Source of the DNA: Thermomonas sp.
Lineage (GTDB): Bacteria > Pseudomonadota > Gammaproteobacteria > Xanthomonadales > Xanthomonadaceae
NCBI RefSeq assembly: GCF_023953935.1
Contig: NZ_JAMLIW010000002.1
Coordinates: 1-64,000 of the forward strand
Reading direction: 5' to 3'
DNA: 64,000 nt
Made by a program: the position numbers and the translations under genes. Below the pieces are notes generated by a model. It had not been told where the DNA came from. It saw only the letters and a list, made by a program, of their open reading frames with translations, and did no database searches. The number at the start of each line of letters is the position of its first letter. Within the stretch, counting starts at the first letter, position 1. This document shows positions 53,349-63,192 of the stretch, one piece after another.

Positions 53349-54477
53349 TCACGCCGCGTCGCTGCGTTTGGCACCCGCCTCCAGGCCGGCTTTCAGGCTG
53401 GCCTCGATGAACTCGTCCAGGTCGCCGTCCAGCACCTTCTGGGTATCGCTGCGCTCGATGCCGGTGCGCAGGTCCTTGATCCGCGACTGGTCGAGCACGT
53501 AGTTGCGGATCTGGCTGCCCCAGCCGATGTCCGACTTGGTGGCTTCCACCGCATCGCGCTCGGCGTTGCGCTTCTGGATCTCCAGCTCGTAGAGCTTGGC
53601 CTTGAGCATCTTCATCGCGCGGTCGCGATTGGCGTGCTGGCTGCGCTCGGTCTGGCAGGCCACCACCACGCCCGATGGCGCATGGTGGATGCGCACCGCC
53701 GATTCGGTCTTGTTGACGTGCTGACCGCCGGCGCCCGATGAACGATAGACGTCGGTCTTCAGGTCGGCCGGATTGATCTCGATGTCGATGTCGTCATCGA
53801 CTTCCGGCGCCACGAACACCGAGGTAAAGCTGGTGTGACGGCGGTTGTCGGAATCGAACGGCGACTTGCGCACCAGCCGGTGCACGCCGATTTCGGTCTT
53901 CAGCCAGCCGTAGGCGTATTCGCCCTCGACCCGGAAGCTGGCCGACTTGATCCCGGCCACGTCGCCGCCGGAGGCTTCCAGCAGCTCGGTCTTCCAGCCG
54001 CGCGATTCGGCCCAGCGCAGGTACATGCGCAGCAGCATCTCGGCCCAGTCCTGCGCCTCGGTGCCGCCGGCGCCGGCCTGGATGTCGACGAAGGCGTTGG
54101 CGCTGTCCATCTTGCCGGAGAACATGCGCTGGAATTCGATCTGTTCGACACCCTTCTGGTAGCGGTCGACGTCGGCTTCCACTGCCAGCGCGGTGGCCTC
54201 GTCGTCTTCCATCTCGGCCAGCTCGAGCAGTTCGTCGGAGCCGGACAGGCCGTCCTTCAGTTCGCGGATGCCGTTGACGACCTTGTCGAGCAGCGAACGC
54301 TCGCGGCCCAGCGCCTGCGCGCGCGCCGGGTCGTTCCAGACATCGGGATGTTCCAGTTCACGTTCGACTTCCTCGAGCCGCTCGCGCTTGGAATCGTAGT
54401 CAAAGATACCCCCGGAGCGCGTCCAGCCGCCCGGTGAGGTCGGCGATGCGGGCTCGGATGGGATTGAGTTCCAGCAT
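53349..54477 (-). CDS. prfB: Peptide chain release factor 2, made by programmed +1 frameshift
   Basis: RF2 terminates at UGA and UAA. The gene begins at the ATG at 54477 with 25 codons ([20 protein letters not shown], then LRGYL) to a TGA at 54402-54400; the ribosome must shift +1 at CTTTGAC to continue into [11 protein letters not shown] and the main 350-residue frame ending at 53349. The catalytic GGQ ([15 protein letters not shown]) and the stop-recognition SPFD motif are intact. Low RF2 favours the shift, so the gene autoregulates. It is followed by lysS, as in E. coli. Confidence 0.96.
54399..54416 (-). promoter_or_regulatory. prfB programmed +1 frameshift signal
   Basis: Minus strand: CTCCGGGGGTATCTTTGAC. 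A Shine-Dalgarno-like GGGGG lies three bases before CTT, and the CTT-TGA-C slippery sequence has the TGA stop followed by C, the least efficient context for termination. This is the canonical RF2 autoregulation site. Confidence 0.96.
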
Positions 54478-54544
54478 GGGGAAACCGCGAAGGTGATGAC
54501 AATCGCGCAGTTTAGCAGGCCACTCGCTCGGGATTGACCGCGCT

Positions 54545-55501
54545 TCAGGCGGCCGGCGCGCCGACCGCCCAGGTGAACAGCCGGCTCGGGCGCAGCGCGC
54601 CTTCTGCATTCACCTCGCCCAGCCCAAGCCCGCGGCCGCGTTCGTCGAGCAGGGCCACCTGCCGCTGGCGCGGCTGGTAAGGCCCGTGCAGGCCCTGCCC
54701 GTGCGCCAGCCGCTGCGCCTGCGCCGCGTTGACCCGCACGCAGGGCCAGGACGTCATCCCCGCCTCGACCGGCAGCAGGCAGGCGTCGAGCACGCGCTCA
54801 CCGGCCTGTTCCAGCAGCCGTTCAAGCTCATCGAGCGTCCACATCCGCGGCTCGCGGAAGGGATCGACCCACAGCCGCCGCAGCGCGGCGACGTGGGCGC
54901 CGCAGCCGAGCAGCTCACCGAGATCGCGCACCAGGCTGCGCACGTAGGTTCCCGAACCGCATTCCACGTGCAGGCGCAGCTGCGGCGTGCCGGCATCGAG
55001 CAGGTCGGCGGCGTTGAGCAGATCGAAGGCGTGCACGTCCACCTCGCGTGCTTCGACTTCGATGATTTCGCCGCGTCGCGCGCGCGCGTACAGCGGCTCG
55101 CCGCCGCGCTTGAGCGCCGAGTAGATCGGCGGCTTCTGGGCGATGCGCCCGGTCAATTGCCCCAGCGCCGCATCGATCCGATCCACGGTCAGCGCGGGCA
55201 CCGGGCGCTCGCGCAGCACCTGGCCGTCGGCATCGTCGCTGTCGGTGGTGATCCCCAGCCGCGCCGCCGTTTCATAGGCCTTGCGCGCGCCCAGCAGTCC
55301 GCCGGCAATCTTGGTGGCCTCGCCGAAGCAGACCGGCAGCAACCCGGTGGCCAGCGGATCGAGGCTGCCGGTGTGCCCGCCTTTCTCCGCGCGGAACAGG
55401 CGCCGCACGCGCTGCAAGGCCTGGTTCGACGACAGCCCCTGCGGCTTGTCCAGCAGCAGGATGCCGTCGAGTTTGCGGAAGACGATGCGCGCGGGCGTCA
55501 T
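54545..55501 (-). CDS. truB: tRNA pseudouridine(55) synthase
   Basis: Makes pseudouridine 55 in the T-loop of tRNAs. The 318-residue product opens [20 protein letters not shown]; the catalytic aspartate is D48 in [31 protein letters not shown] and a PUA-like tail follow. Start ATG 55501. It is the last gene of the rimP-nusA-infB-rbfA-truB translation operon, ending 60 bases before the prfB start. Confidence 0.96.
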   Translation of the reverse strand: MTPARIVFRKLDGILLLDKPQGLSSNQALQRVRRLFRAEKGGHTGSLDPLATGLLPVCFGEATKIAGGLLGARKAYETAARLGITTDSDDADGQVLRERPVPALTVDRIDAALGQLTGRIAQKPPIYSALKRGGEPLYARARRGEIIEVEAREVDVHAFDLLNAADLLDAGTPQLRLHVECGSGTYVRSLVRDLGELLGCGAHVAALRRLWVDPFREPRMWTLDELERLLEQAGERVLDACLLPVEAGMTSWPCVRVNAAQAQRLAHGQGLHGPYQPRQRQVALLDERGRGLGLGEVNAEGALRPSRLFTWAVGAPAA

Positions 55502-55560
55502 GGTTGCGACTGTAGGCGGGGGCGCCGCAGCGGACAAGCGCCGTCGCGGCGAGCACGGGC

Positions 55561-55896
55561 TCAGCCGCCGCGCAGCAATTGGTCAATGCGCTCGCCGCGC
55601 TCGACCGAGCTGTCGTAATGGAAGCGCAGCTCCGGCACGTGGCGCATCCGCACCGCCCGCGCCAGCTGGTGGCGAATCTCCGGAGCCAGCGCGTTCAGTG
55701 CCTTCACGGTGTCCGCCGCACGCTCGGTCATCAACACGGTGACAAACACCTTGGCGTGGGCCATGTCACGGGTCACCTCGACATCGGACACGCTCGACGA
55801 ATCCAGCCCATGCTCGCGCACCGCCTCATGCACCAGCGTCCCCAGCTCACGCCGGAGCAAGGCGGAAACGCGGTCGGTGCGGGAGAAGGATTTCAT
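55561..55896 (-). CDS. rbfA: Ribosome-binding factor A
   Basis: A 111-residue KH-fold protein required for maturation of the 5' end of 16S rRNA and cold adaptation. [21 protein letters not shown] starts it, and [20 protein letters not shown] is the family block. Start ATG 55896 has GGAGAAGG upstream. It is separated from infB by 160 bases of heptad repeats, whereas in most genomes the two genes nearly touch. Confidence 0.95.
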   Translation of the reverse strand: MKSFSRTDRVSALLRRELGTLVHEAVREHGLDSSSVSDVEVTRDMAHAKVFVTVLMTERAADTVKALNALAPEIRHQLARAVRMRHVPELRFHYDSSVERGERIDQLLRGG

Positions 55897-55903
55897 TGCA
55901 GTG

Positions 55904-56030
55904 GTGATTGGTGATTCGTGATTGGTGATTGGCAGAAGCTGAGGGCTGGTGGGGGTAGTCGGGTGACCGGGACTGGTGATGGAAGGGAAACAGTGCTCTT
56001 TCGAATCACCAATCACGAATCACCAATCAC
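55904..56030. repeat. Heptad inverted repeat between infB and rbfA
   Basis: Left arm 55904-55931: GTGATTG, GTGATTC, GTGATTG, GTGATTG. Right arm 56003-56030: GAATCAC, CAATCAC, GAATCAC, CAATCAC, its reverse complement at 27 of 28 positions. The 71-base spacer has no gene. In RNA this would form a long hairpin between infB and rbfA in the operon mRNA. Confidence 0.92.
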
Positions 56031-56056
56031 GCGCTCTTCTTGCGCCCAAGGCGCAA

Positions 56057-58672
56057 TCACAACGTGCGCTGCACCTCGACGCGTTCGAAGCACTCGATCA
56101 CGTCGCCCGGCTGCACGTCGTTGTAGGCCTTCACGCCGATGCCGCATTCGGTGTTGACGCGCACCTCGTCGACCGCGTCCTTGAAGCGCCGCAGCGATTC
56201 CAGTTCGCCTTCGAAGATCACGGTATTGTCGCGCAGCACGCGGATCGGCTTGGACTTCTTGACCACGCCTTCGGTCACCATGCAGCCGGCCACCGCGCCG
56301 AACTTGGAACTGCGGAACACGTCGCGCACCTCGGCGGTGCCGATGATCTCCTCGCGCACTTCCTTGCCCAGCACGTTCGAGGCCACCTGCTTCACCTGGT
56401 CGATCACGTCATAGATGATCGAGAAGTAGCGCAGGTCGACGCCGTTGGCTTCGATCACCTTGCGCGCGGAAGCATCGGCGCGCACGTTGAAGCCGATGAC
56501 GGTGGCCTTCGACGTCACCGCCAGCTGGGCGTCGGACTCGGTGATGCCGCCCACGCCGGAGCCAATGACGTTGATCCGGATCTGGTCGTTGGACAGGCCT
56601 TCCAGCGCCTCGCGCAGCGCCTGCATGGTGCCGTGCACGTCGGCCTTGACCACCAGGTTCAGGGTCTGCTGGGCAGCACCATCGCCCATCTGGGCCATGA
56701 TGTCTTCCATGCGGTTGCCGGCGGACGCCACCAGCCGCAGCTCGCGACGCCTGGATTCGCGCTGCTGGGCCACGTCCTTGGCCAGGCGTTCGTCGGCGAC
56801 GACGACGAAGTCATCCCCCGCATCCGGCACGCCCGAGAGGCCGAGCACCTGCACCGGGATCGACGGGCCGGCATCCGCCACTTGGCGTCCGGTCTCGTCG
56901 AACAGCGCACGCACGCGGCCGTACTGGATGCCGCAGACCAGGTAATCGCCCTTGGACAACCGGCCCTGCTGGACCAGCACCGTGGCCACCGGGCCGCGGC
57001 CCTTGTCGAGCGCGGATTCGATCACCACGCCCGAGGCGCGGCCCTCCGGCGCAGCCTTGAGGTCGAGCACCTCCGACTGCAGGATGATCGCGTCGAGCAG
57101 GTCGTCAACCCCGAGGCCGGTCTTGGCCGACAGTTCGACCATCTGCACGTCGCCGCCGAATTCCTCGGCCACGATCTCGTGCGCCAGCAGGTCGTTCTTG
57201 ACCCTTGAGGGATCGGCGTCGGACTTGTCGATCTTGTTGATCGCCACGATCAGCGGCACGTTGCCGGCCTTGGCGTGGTGGATCGCCTCGATCGTCTGCG
57301 GCATCACGCCGTCGTCGGCAGCCACCACCAGCACCACCAGGTCGGTCAGACGGGCGCCGCGCTGGCGCATCTGGGTGAAGGCGGCGTGGCCGGGGGTGTC
57401 GAGGAAGCTGATCGTGCCCTTGTCCGTCTCGACGTGGTAGGCGCCGATGTGCTGGGTGATGCCGCCGGCCTCGCCGGTGGCCACCTTGGTCCGGCGGATG
57501 TAGTCGAGCAGCGAAGTCTTGCCGTGGTCGACGTGACCCATGATCGTCACCACCGGCGGACGCGGCGCCAGCTCGCGCTGGTCGCCCCCGACCCGCGCCA
57601 GCAGTTCGGATTCAGCGTCGTCGGCCACTGCCGCCACCGCCTTGTGGCCGAGTTCTTCCGTCACCAGCACCGCGGTGTCGTGGTCGATGGTTTGGGTGAT
57701 GGTTGCCATCACGCCCATCTTGAACAGCATCTTGACGACGTCGCCGCCCTTCAGCGCCAGCTTCTGGGCCAGATCGGCCACGGTGATCGCCTCGCCGATG
57801 GCGACTTCCCGCACCACCGGCGCGGTCGGCTTGTTGAAGCCGGTGCCGGTACGCGAAGGATCGGGACCGCGCTTCTGCAACCGGCCCTTGGTGCGTACGC
57901 TGGTGCGGCGCGCCCGGTCGCCGGCCGACAGGTGCAGCTTGCCGGCAAACCGCGCCGTGCTGTCGTCGTCCTCGACACCGGAGACCATCGCATGCGAACC
58001 GCGATGGGCCTTGCCCTTGGCGGGGCCGGCCTTGTCGCCGGCGCGCGGCGTCGCCGGCGCGGGCTTGGCATGCCCGTGGTGCTTGGACTTGCCGGCGTCC
58101 TCGCGCCCGGCGCCGGTGTCCGCGTCCAGCGCCGCCGCCGCTGCCTCGGCCGCGGCCCGTTCGGCGGCCTCGCGCTCCAGACGCTGGATCTCGGCCAGCT
58201 CCTCAGCGCGCTGGCGATCCCGCTCGACCAGCGCCTGCTGCTCGGCCAGGTTGCGCGCACGCGATTCCTCCAGCTTGCGCAGCGCCTCGGCGCGCTCCGG
58301 ATCCAGCGCCGGATCGACCTTCGTCGCGCCGTCGCCGCCCTTGGCGCCGGTTCGCAGGGTGATTTTCTTGCGGGTGACGACTTCGACCGTGCTGGCGCTG
58401 CGGCTGCCCTTGGCGCCGCCGGTGACGGTGATTTCCTGTTTGCGGGTGCGGCTCAGGGTGATCTTGCCCGGCGCCGCAGGCTCCTCCGCAACGGACGCGG
58501 TCTTGCCATGCGCGCGGCGGAGGAAATTGTGCAGTTTGAGCTTTTCGACGCTGGTGATGGCCTGGTCGGGATCGCTGAACTTCATGCCGGCTTCGGCCAG
58601 CTGCTCCAGCAATTTATCGACCGGCGTGTTCACCAGTTCGGCCAACTTGCGGATGGTGGTTTGCTGCGACAT
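56057..58672 (-). CDS. infB: Translation initiation factor IF-2
   Basis: GTPase that brings fMet-tRNA to the 30S subunit. With the ATG at 58672 ([20 protein letters not shown]) the product is 871 residues: an N-terminal IF2_N domain, a long charged Ala/Glu/Arg linker with a second conserved block, the G domain ([28 protein letters not shown]), and C-terminal domains II-IV ending in [16 protein letters not shown]. Stop at 56057. Operon order rimP-nusA-infB is standard. The linker (58080-58320) is strongly repetitive in codons. Confidence 0.97.
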   Translation of the reverse strand: MSQQTTIRKLAELVNTPVDKLLEQLAEAGMKFSDPDQAITSVEKLKLHNFLRRAHGKTASVAEEPAAPGKITLSRTRKQEITVTGGAKGSRSASTVEVVTRKKITLRTGAKGGDGATKVDPALDPERAEALRKLEESRARNLAEQQALVERDRQRAEELAEIQRLEREAAERAAAEAAAAALDADTGAGREDAGKSKHHGHAKPAPATPRAGDKAGPAKGKAHRGSHAMVSGVEDDDSTARFAGKLHLSAGDRARRTSVRTKGRLQKRGPDPSRTGTGFNKPTAPVVREVAIGEAITVADLAQKLALKGGDVVKMLFKMGVMATITQTIDHDTAVLVTEELGHKAVAAVADDAESELLARVGGDQRELAPRPPVVTIMGHVDHGKTSLLDYIRRTKVATGEAGGITQHIGAYHVETDKGTISFLDTPGHAAFTQMRQRGARLTDLVVLVVAADDGVMPQTIEAIHHAKAGNVPLIVAINKIDKSDADPSRVKNDLLAHEIVAEEFGGDVQMVELSAKTGLGVDDLLDAIILQSEVLDLKAAPEGRASGVVIESALDKGRGPVATVLVQQGRLSKGDYLVCGIQYGRVRALFDETGRQVADAGPSIPVQVLGLSGVPDAGDDFVVVADERLAKDVAQQRESRRRELRLVASAGNRMEDIMAQMGDGAAQQTLNLVVKADVHGTMQALREALEGLSNDQIRINVIGSGVGGITESDAQLAVTSKATVIGFNVRADASARKVIEANGVDLRYFSIIYDVIDQVKQVASNVLGKEVREEIIGTAEVRDVFRSSKFGAVAGCMVTEGVVKKSKPIRVLRDNTVIFEGELESLRRFKDAVDEVRVNTECGIGVKAYNDVQPGDVIECFERVEVQRTL

Positions 58673-58783
58673 TCGGTTTCCGGGGTGTTTGCCTGGATCG
58701 GCGAACCGATCCGGCATGAATGGGCGATTTTATCGCGTTCCTGATGACTCAGGCCCCGCGCCGTCGGTGACGGCGCGCTGCGT

Positions 58784-60271
58784 TCATTCGAACCAGTGCC
58801 GGCGCGCCTCCATGATCAGCGCGGCCGCGCGTTCCTCGTCCAGGCCTTCGACATCGGCGATTTCATCGGTCGCCATCTCGGCCAGATCCTCGCGCGTGCG
58901 CACGCCGCGCTCGGCCAAGGCGTAGGCGGTGGCTTCGTCCATGCCGGGCAGGTCAAGCAGGTCTTGCGCCGGCTGGTTTTCATCCAGCCCTTCCTCCACC
59001 GCCAGCGCGTCGTGCAGCAGCGCGTCGCGGGCGCGCGAGCGCAGCTCCTCGACGATGTCCTCGTCGAAATCCTCGACCGCCAGCAGTTCGCCCACCGGGA
59101 TATACGCCACTTCCTCGACCGTGCTGAAGCCCTCGCCGACCAGAATGCTGGCGATTTCCTCATCGACCTCGAGCTTCTCCATGAACAGCGCCTTGGCCGT
59201 CGCCTGTTCGGCTTCGGACTTCTCGCGCACCTGGTCGGCAGTCATCACGTTGAGCTGCCAGCCGGTCAGGCGACTGGCGAGGCGCACGTTCTGGCCTCCG
59301 CGGCCAATGGCCTTGGCGAGGTTTTCCTCGGCCACCGCCAGGTCCATCGAATGCTTGTCTTCATCGACCACGATCGACTGCACCTCGGCCGGCGCCATCG
59401 CGTTGATCACGAACTGCGCCGGGTTGTCGCTCCACAGGATGATGTCCACGCGCTCGCCGTTGAGCTCGTTGGTGACCGCCTGCACGCGTGAACCGCGCAT
59501 GCCGATGCAGGCGCCGATCGGATCGGTGCGATTGTCGTGCGCCAGCACCGCGATCTTGGCGCGGTCGCCCGGGTCGCGCGCGCAGGCCTTGATCGACACC
59601 AGACCCTGGCCGACTTCCGGCACTTCCAGCTTGAACAGCTCCATCATGAACTCGGGCGCGGCGCGGCTGATGAACAGCTGCGGCCCGCGCGGCTCGCTGC
59701 GCACGTCGAACAGGTAGCCGCGGACGCGGTCGCCGGTGCGCAGCACGTCACGCGGGATGCCCTTGTCCTTGGGAATGATCGCTTCGGCATTGCCGCCCAG
59801 GTCCACATAGACATTGCCGCGCTCGACGCGCTTGACCACGCCGGTGACGAGCTCGCCGATGCGGTCCTTCCACGCATCCACCACCTGCGCCCGCTCGGCT
59901 TCGCGCACGCGCTGCACGATCACCTGCTTGGCGGCCTGCGCGGCGATGCGGCCGAACTCGGGGTTGTCGATCTGCTCCTCGATGTAGTCGCCGACATCGA
60001 CGTCCTCGCTCTCGTCGAGCGCGTCCATCAGCCGCAGCTGGCGGTCGGGCGATTCCATCACCACGTCATCGGCCACCACCTCCCAGCGCCGGAAGGTCTC
60101 GTAGCTGCCGTCCTTGGGGTCGATCTGGACCCGGATCAGCACGTCCTGCTCGGCGTAGCGCTTCTTGGCCGCCGAGGCCAGCGCCGCTTCCATCGCTTCG
60201 AGGATCACCGCCTCCGGCACGCCCTTCTCGGCCGCCACCGCGTCGATGACCATCAACAGTTCCTTGCTCAT
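58784..60271 (-). CDS. nusA: Transcription termination/antitermination protein NusA
   Basis: RNA polymerase-binding factor for pausing, termination and antitermination. The 495 residues begin MSKELLMVIDAVAAEKGVP, the N-terminal RNAP-binding domain; then S1 (VTGVVKRVERGNVYVDLGG), two KH domains (IGACIGMRGSRVQAVTNEL; AIGRGGQNVRLASRLTGW) and two C-terminal acidic repeats (ELAEMATDEIADVEGLDEE). It follows rimP by six bases and precedes infB. Confidence 0.97.
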   Translation of the reverse strand: MSKELLMVIDAVAAEKGVPEAVILEAMEAALASAAKKRYAEQDVLIRVQIDPKDGSYETFRRWEVVADDVVMESPDRQLRLMDALDESEDVDVGDYIEEQIDNPEFGRIAAQAAKQVIVQRVREAERAQVVDAWKDRIGELVTGVVKRVERGNVYVDLGGNAEAIIPKDKGIPRDVLRTGDRVRGYLFDVRSEPRGPQLFISRAAPEFMMELFKLEVPEVGQGLVSIKACARDPGDRAKIAVLAHDNRTDPIGACIGMRGSRVQAVTNELNGERVDIILWSDNPAQFVINAMAPAEVQSIVVDEDKHSMDLAVAEENLAKAIGRGGQNVRLASRLTGWQLNVMTADQVREKSEAEQATAKALFMEKLEVDEEIASILVGEGFSTVEEVAYIPVGELLAVEDFDEDIVEELRSRARDALLHDALAVEEGLDENQPAQDLLDLPGMDEATAYALAERGVRTREDLAEMATDEIADVEGLDEERAAALIMEARRHWFE

Positions 60272-60277
60272 GCCCGC

Positions 60278-60910
60278 TTACTCCGCGTCAAGCGGCCCGC
60301 TGGCCGCCGGGTGGTTGGTTGAATTTTTCTTCGCCGCAGGCGCCTTGCCCGCAACGTCCTTCTTCTTGCTCGACTTCTGCTTGCCCGGCCGCGCATCGCG
60401 CCCGGATTTGTCCTGCGCCGGCGCCAGGCCCAGCGCCACCCAATCGGGAACGAGCCTGGCTTTCTCGATGTTCTCCGCCGCGGTCGCGAACTCGGCGCCA
60501 TCGAGATCGAACACGATGCGCTCGCCATCCACACGCAGGATCGCGCCTTGCAACCGGCGGCGACCGTCCTGCGGCAGCTTCAGCGTGACTTTGGCGCTCT
60601 CCCCGACGAAGCGCGCGAACTGCGGCGCCGAGAACAGCGGCCGATCCAGCCCCGGCGAGGACACCTCCAGCGTGTAATTGCCGCTGATCGGATCTTCGAC
60701 ATCCAGCTGCGCCGACACCTCGCGGCTGACCGCCTCGCATTCGTCGATGCCCACCGAGCGCGACGCCGCCTCGGCTTCGGGCACGTCGATGTACAGCCGC
60801 AGCACCGCCCCACCGGGGGCGGTCAGGTACTCCGCGCCCAGCAGTTCCAGCCCGAGGGCCGCCACCGTGGGCGCAAGCAATGCTGCGATTTCATCGGCCT
60901 TGTCGGTCAC
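60278..60910 (-). CDS. rimP: Ribosome maturation factor RimP
   Basis: Needed for 30S assembly. The 210-residue product has the two RimP domains (residues 1-150: [40 protein letters not shown] followed by PGLDRPLF) and a lysine/alanine-rich tail of about 50 residues seen in Xanthomonadales. The conserved N-terminus fits a GTG at 60910; an ATG four codons upstream (60922) is an alternative. First protein gene of the nusA operon. Confidence 0.93.
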   Translation of the reverse strand: MTDKADEIAALLAPTVAALGLELLGAEYLTAPGGAVLRLYIDVPEAEAASRSVGIDECEAVSREVSAQLDVEDPISGNYTLEVSSPGLDRPLFSAPQFARFVGESAKVTLKLPQDGRRRLQGAILRVDGERIVFDLDGAEFATAAENIEKARLVPDWVALGLAPAQDKSGRDARPGKQKSSKKKDVAGKAPAAKKNSTNHPAASGPLDAE

Positions 60911-60987
60911 GTCGCGATCCATCCCGCCTTGATGCGTCTTGCCTGTAGCGTCCTGCAATGGTGCGGCGCCAGCGCCGCCCCGGAAAA

Positions 60988-61013
60988 CAAAAAAGGACCC
61001 GATGGGCCCTTTT
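60988..61013 (-). terminator. Intrinsic terminator downstream of initiator tRNA
   Basis: Minus strand: AAAAGGGCCC, a 3-4 base loop, GGGTCCTTTT (one G-U pair), then TTTTTTG. Located between the tRNA-fMet and rimP, so the tRNA may be partly terminated before the operon, or the operon has its own promoter between here and rimP. Confidence 0.7.
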
Positions 61014-61090
61014 CCGATGACGCTGGATGTGAAGGCCAGCAGACGCCTTCACGAGCCCGAGTCCGATGTTGAACATCCAACATTGAAACT

Positions 61091-61167
61091 TGGTAGCGGG
61101 GGCAGGATTTGAACCTGCGACCTTCGGGTTATGAGCCCGACGAGCTGCCAGACTGCTCCACCCCGCA
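61091..61167 (-). tRNA. Initiator tRNA-fMet (anticodon CAT)
   Basis: Minus strand, 77 bases with encoded CCA. Anticodon loop CTCATAA. Initiator features: three consecutive G-C pairs in the anticodon stem (CGGG/CCCG) and an unpaired first acceptor position (U1 opposite U72). The tRNA-fMet upstream of rimP-nusA-infB is the metY arrangement of E. coli. Confidence 0.95.
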
Positions 61168-61271
61168 GCAGAGTCGGCCATTGTACACGGCTGTCCTGGG
61201 CGAAGCAATGAAAAGCCGTCCCCGAAAACCGGCGCCAGGGCAGCGGCGCCAGCGGACGCCCGCGAACCGGC

Positions 61272-61979
61272 TTACGCCGATGCCGCACTCGCCAGCGCCA
61301 GCCGCGCCATGCGTTCCAGCCCTTGCTCGCGTTGTTCGGCAGGCATGTGCTGCCCGCGGTCGAGCTGGTCGCTCACGGTCAGGATCGCCAATGCGGCGAA
61401 GCCTTCGCGCATCGCCAGTCCGTACAAGCCGGCGGCTTCCATTTCGATGCCGGCGATGTGGTGCCGACGCAGGTGGTCGAGCAGATCCGGCGCACCGTCG
61501 TAGAAGCAGTCGCTGCTGAACACCGGCGCCACCCGCACGGGCAGGCCCATGGCGGTGGCGGCATCGACCGCCGCCCGCAGCAGGCCGAAATCGGCGCCCG
61601 CCGACAGGTCGTGGCCGCCGAACTGCATGCGATTGAAGCGTGAATCGGTGCTGGCCGACTGCGCCAGCAGCACGTCGCCCAGATTGGCCGCGCCCAGCCC
61701 GCCGCAGGTACCAATCCGGATGATCCGGCGCACACCGTAGGTCCGCGCCAGCTCCGTCACGTAGATCGCGGTGGAGGGAATGCCCATGCCGCCGCCCATT
61801 ACCGTGACCGGCTGGCCCTGCCAGTGGCCGGTGTAGCCGAGCATGTTGCGGCGCGCCGTCACCTGGCGAGCATCGTCCAGCACGGTCTGGGCGATGTGGC
61901 GGGCGCGCAGCGGATCGCCGGGCAGCAGGACGGTGGGCGCGATGTCGGCGGGTTCTGCATCGATATGCGTGGTCGCCAT
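61272..61979 (-). CDS. deoD: Purine-nucleoside phosphorylase, DeoD type
   Basis: Splits purine (deoxy)nucleosides with phosphate. The 235-residue product has the PNP/UDP family motifs: VLLPGDPLRARHIAQ, VMGGGMGIPSTAIYVTEL, IRIGTCGGL and GIEMEAAGLYGLA, which is the DeoD-type substrate pocket. The ATG at 61979 has GGAG eight bases upstream; it starts four bases after deoB. Length is normal. Together with deoB and deoC it converts deoxyribonucleosides into glyceraldehyde-3-phosphate and acetaldehyde. Confidence 0.93.
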   Translation of the reverse strand: MATTHIDAEPADIAPTVLLPGDPLRARHIAQTVLDDARQVTARRNMLGYTGHWQGQPVTVMGGGMGIPSTAIYVTELARTYGVRRIIRIGTCGGLGAANLGDVLLAQSASTDSRFNRMQFGGHDLSAGADFGLLRAAVDAATAMGLPVRVAPVFSSDCFYDGAPDLLDHLRRHHIAGIEMEAAGLYGLAMREGFAALAILTVSDQLDRGQHMPAEQREQGLERMARLALASAASA

Positions 61980-61983
61980 CGAA

Positions 61984-63189
61984 TCACTCCGTGAGGAAGC
62001 AGCGGCCCGCCGCCAGCGGCGGCAGGCCAAGATGGGTGGCCAGGCCCTGGCCGAGGTCGGCAAAACTCGTGCGCCGGCCCAGCGCGCGCGCCGGCAGGCC
62101 GGGGCCGAACGCCAGCAGCGGCACCTGTTCGCGGGTGTGATCGCTGCCCGGGAACGTGGGGTCGCAGCCGTGGTCGGCGCTGATCGCCAGCAGATCGCCG
62201 GGGCGCAAGGCGTCCAGCAGCGCCGGCAGGCGGGCGTCGAAATGTTCCAGCGCGGCGGCATAGCCGGGGACATCGCGGCGGTGGCCGTAAACGCTGTCGA
62301 AATCGACGAAATTGGTGGCGATGAGATCGCCGTCAGCCGCTTCGGCCAGCGCCGCGAAGGTGGCTTCGAACAGCGCATCGTGGCCGCTGGCCAGCCGTTT
62401 GCGGGTGACGCCGCGGGCGGCGAAGATGTCGCTGATCTTGCCGATCGCGTGAACAGCGTGACCGGCCGCGCAGACGGCATCGAGCAGGGTGTGCCCGGGC
62501 GGTTCCAGCGCGTAGTCGTGGCGATTGCCGGTGCGGGTGAACCCGGCTTCCGCGGTGCCGACGAAGGGTCGCGCGATCACCCGGCCGATGTTCCACGGTT
62601 CCAGCAGCCGGCGTGCGATCAGGCAGATTTCATACAGCCGTTCCAGCCCGAAGTGTTGTTCGTGGGCGGCGATCTGGAACACCGAATCGGCCGAGGTATA
62701 GACGATGGGTTTGCCGCTGGCGATGTGTTCGGCGCCCAGCCGCTGGATGATCTCGGTGCCGGAGGCGTGGCAGTTGCCCAGCACGCCGGGCAGCCGCGCT
62801 TGATCAATCAGCGCGGCCAGCAGTTCCGGCGGGAAGCTGTGCTCGGGCGTATCGAACAGGCCGAAAGGTTGTTCCAGCACCACGCCGGCGGTTTCCCAGT
62901 GGCCGGAAGGCGTGTCCTTGCCGCTGGCGCGCTCGGCCATGCAACCCCACAGTGCTTCCGGCGCGGGCACTTGCTCGAACCCGGCCGCGGGCGCACCGGT
63001 CGCCAGCGCGTGCGCCTGCGGCAGGCCCAGGCGGGTCAGGTTCGGCAGGCGCAGCGGTCCGCGCGGCGCGCGGGCGCAGGCAGCGGCGATGTGGCCGAAG
63101 GTGTCGGCGCCGGCATCGCCGTAGGCGGCGGCGTCGGGGGCATTGCCGATGCCGAAGGAATCCATGACCAGCCATACCGCCCGCGCCAT
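61984..63189 (-). CDS. deoB: Phosphopentomutase
   Basis: Interconverts (deoxy)ribose 1- and 5-phosphate. The 401 residues show the alkaline-phosphatase-superfamily metal motifs MDSFGIGNAPD at the N-terminus, GKDTPSGHWETAG (phosphothreonine), ATNFVDFDSVYGHRRDV and the late DHGCDPTFPGSDHTRE. Start ATG 63189 is three bases after the deoC stop. Confidence 0.95.
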   Translation of the reverse strand: MARAVWLVMDSFGIGNAPDAAAYGDAGADTFGHIAAACARAPRGPLRLPNLTRLGLPQAHALATGAPAAGFEQVPAPEALWGCMAERASGKDTPSGHWETAGVVLEQPFGLFDTPEHSFPPELLAALIDQARLPGVLGNCHASGTEIIQRLGAEHIASGKPIVYTSADSVFQIAAHEQHFGLERLYEICLIARRLLEPWNIGRVIARPFVGTAEAGFTRTGNRHDYALEPPGHTLLDAVCAAGHAVHAIGKISDIFAARGVTRKRLASGHDALFEATFAALAEAADGDLIATNFVDFDSVYGHRRDVPGYAAALEHFDARLPALLDALRPGDLLAISADHGCDPTFPGSDHTREQVPLLAFGPGLPARALGRRTSFADLGQGLATHLGLPPLAAGRCFLTE

Positions 63190-63192
63190 CGT

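Noticed and set aside
53086..53374. Open frames of 88-91 codons on both strands in the 81-bp repeats
   Set aside because: The frames stay open only because the repeat unit is a multiple of three; the translations are exact repeats with no domain.
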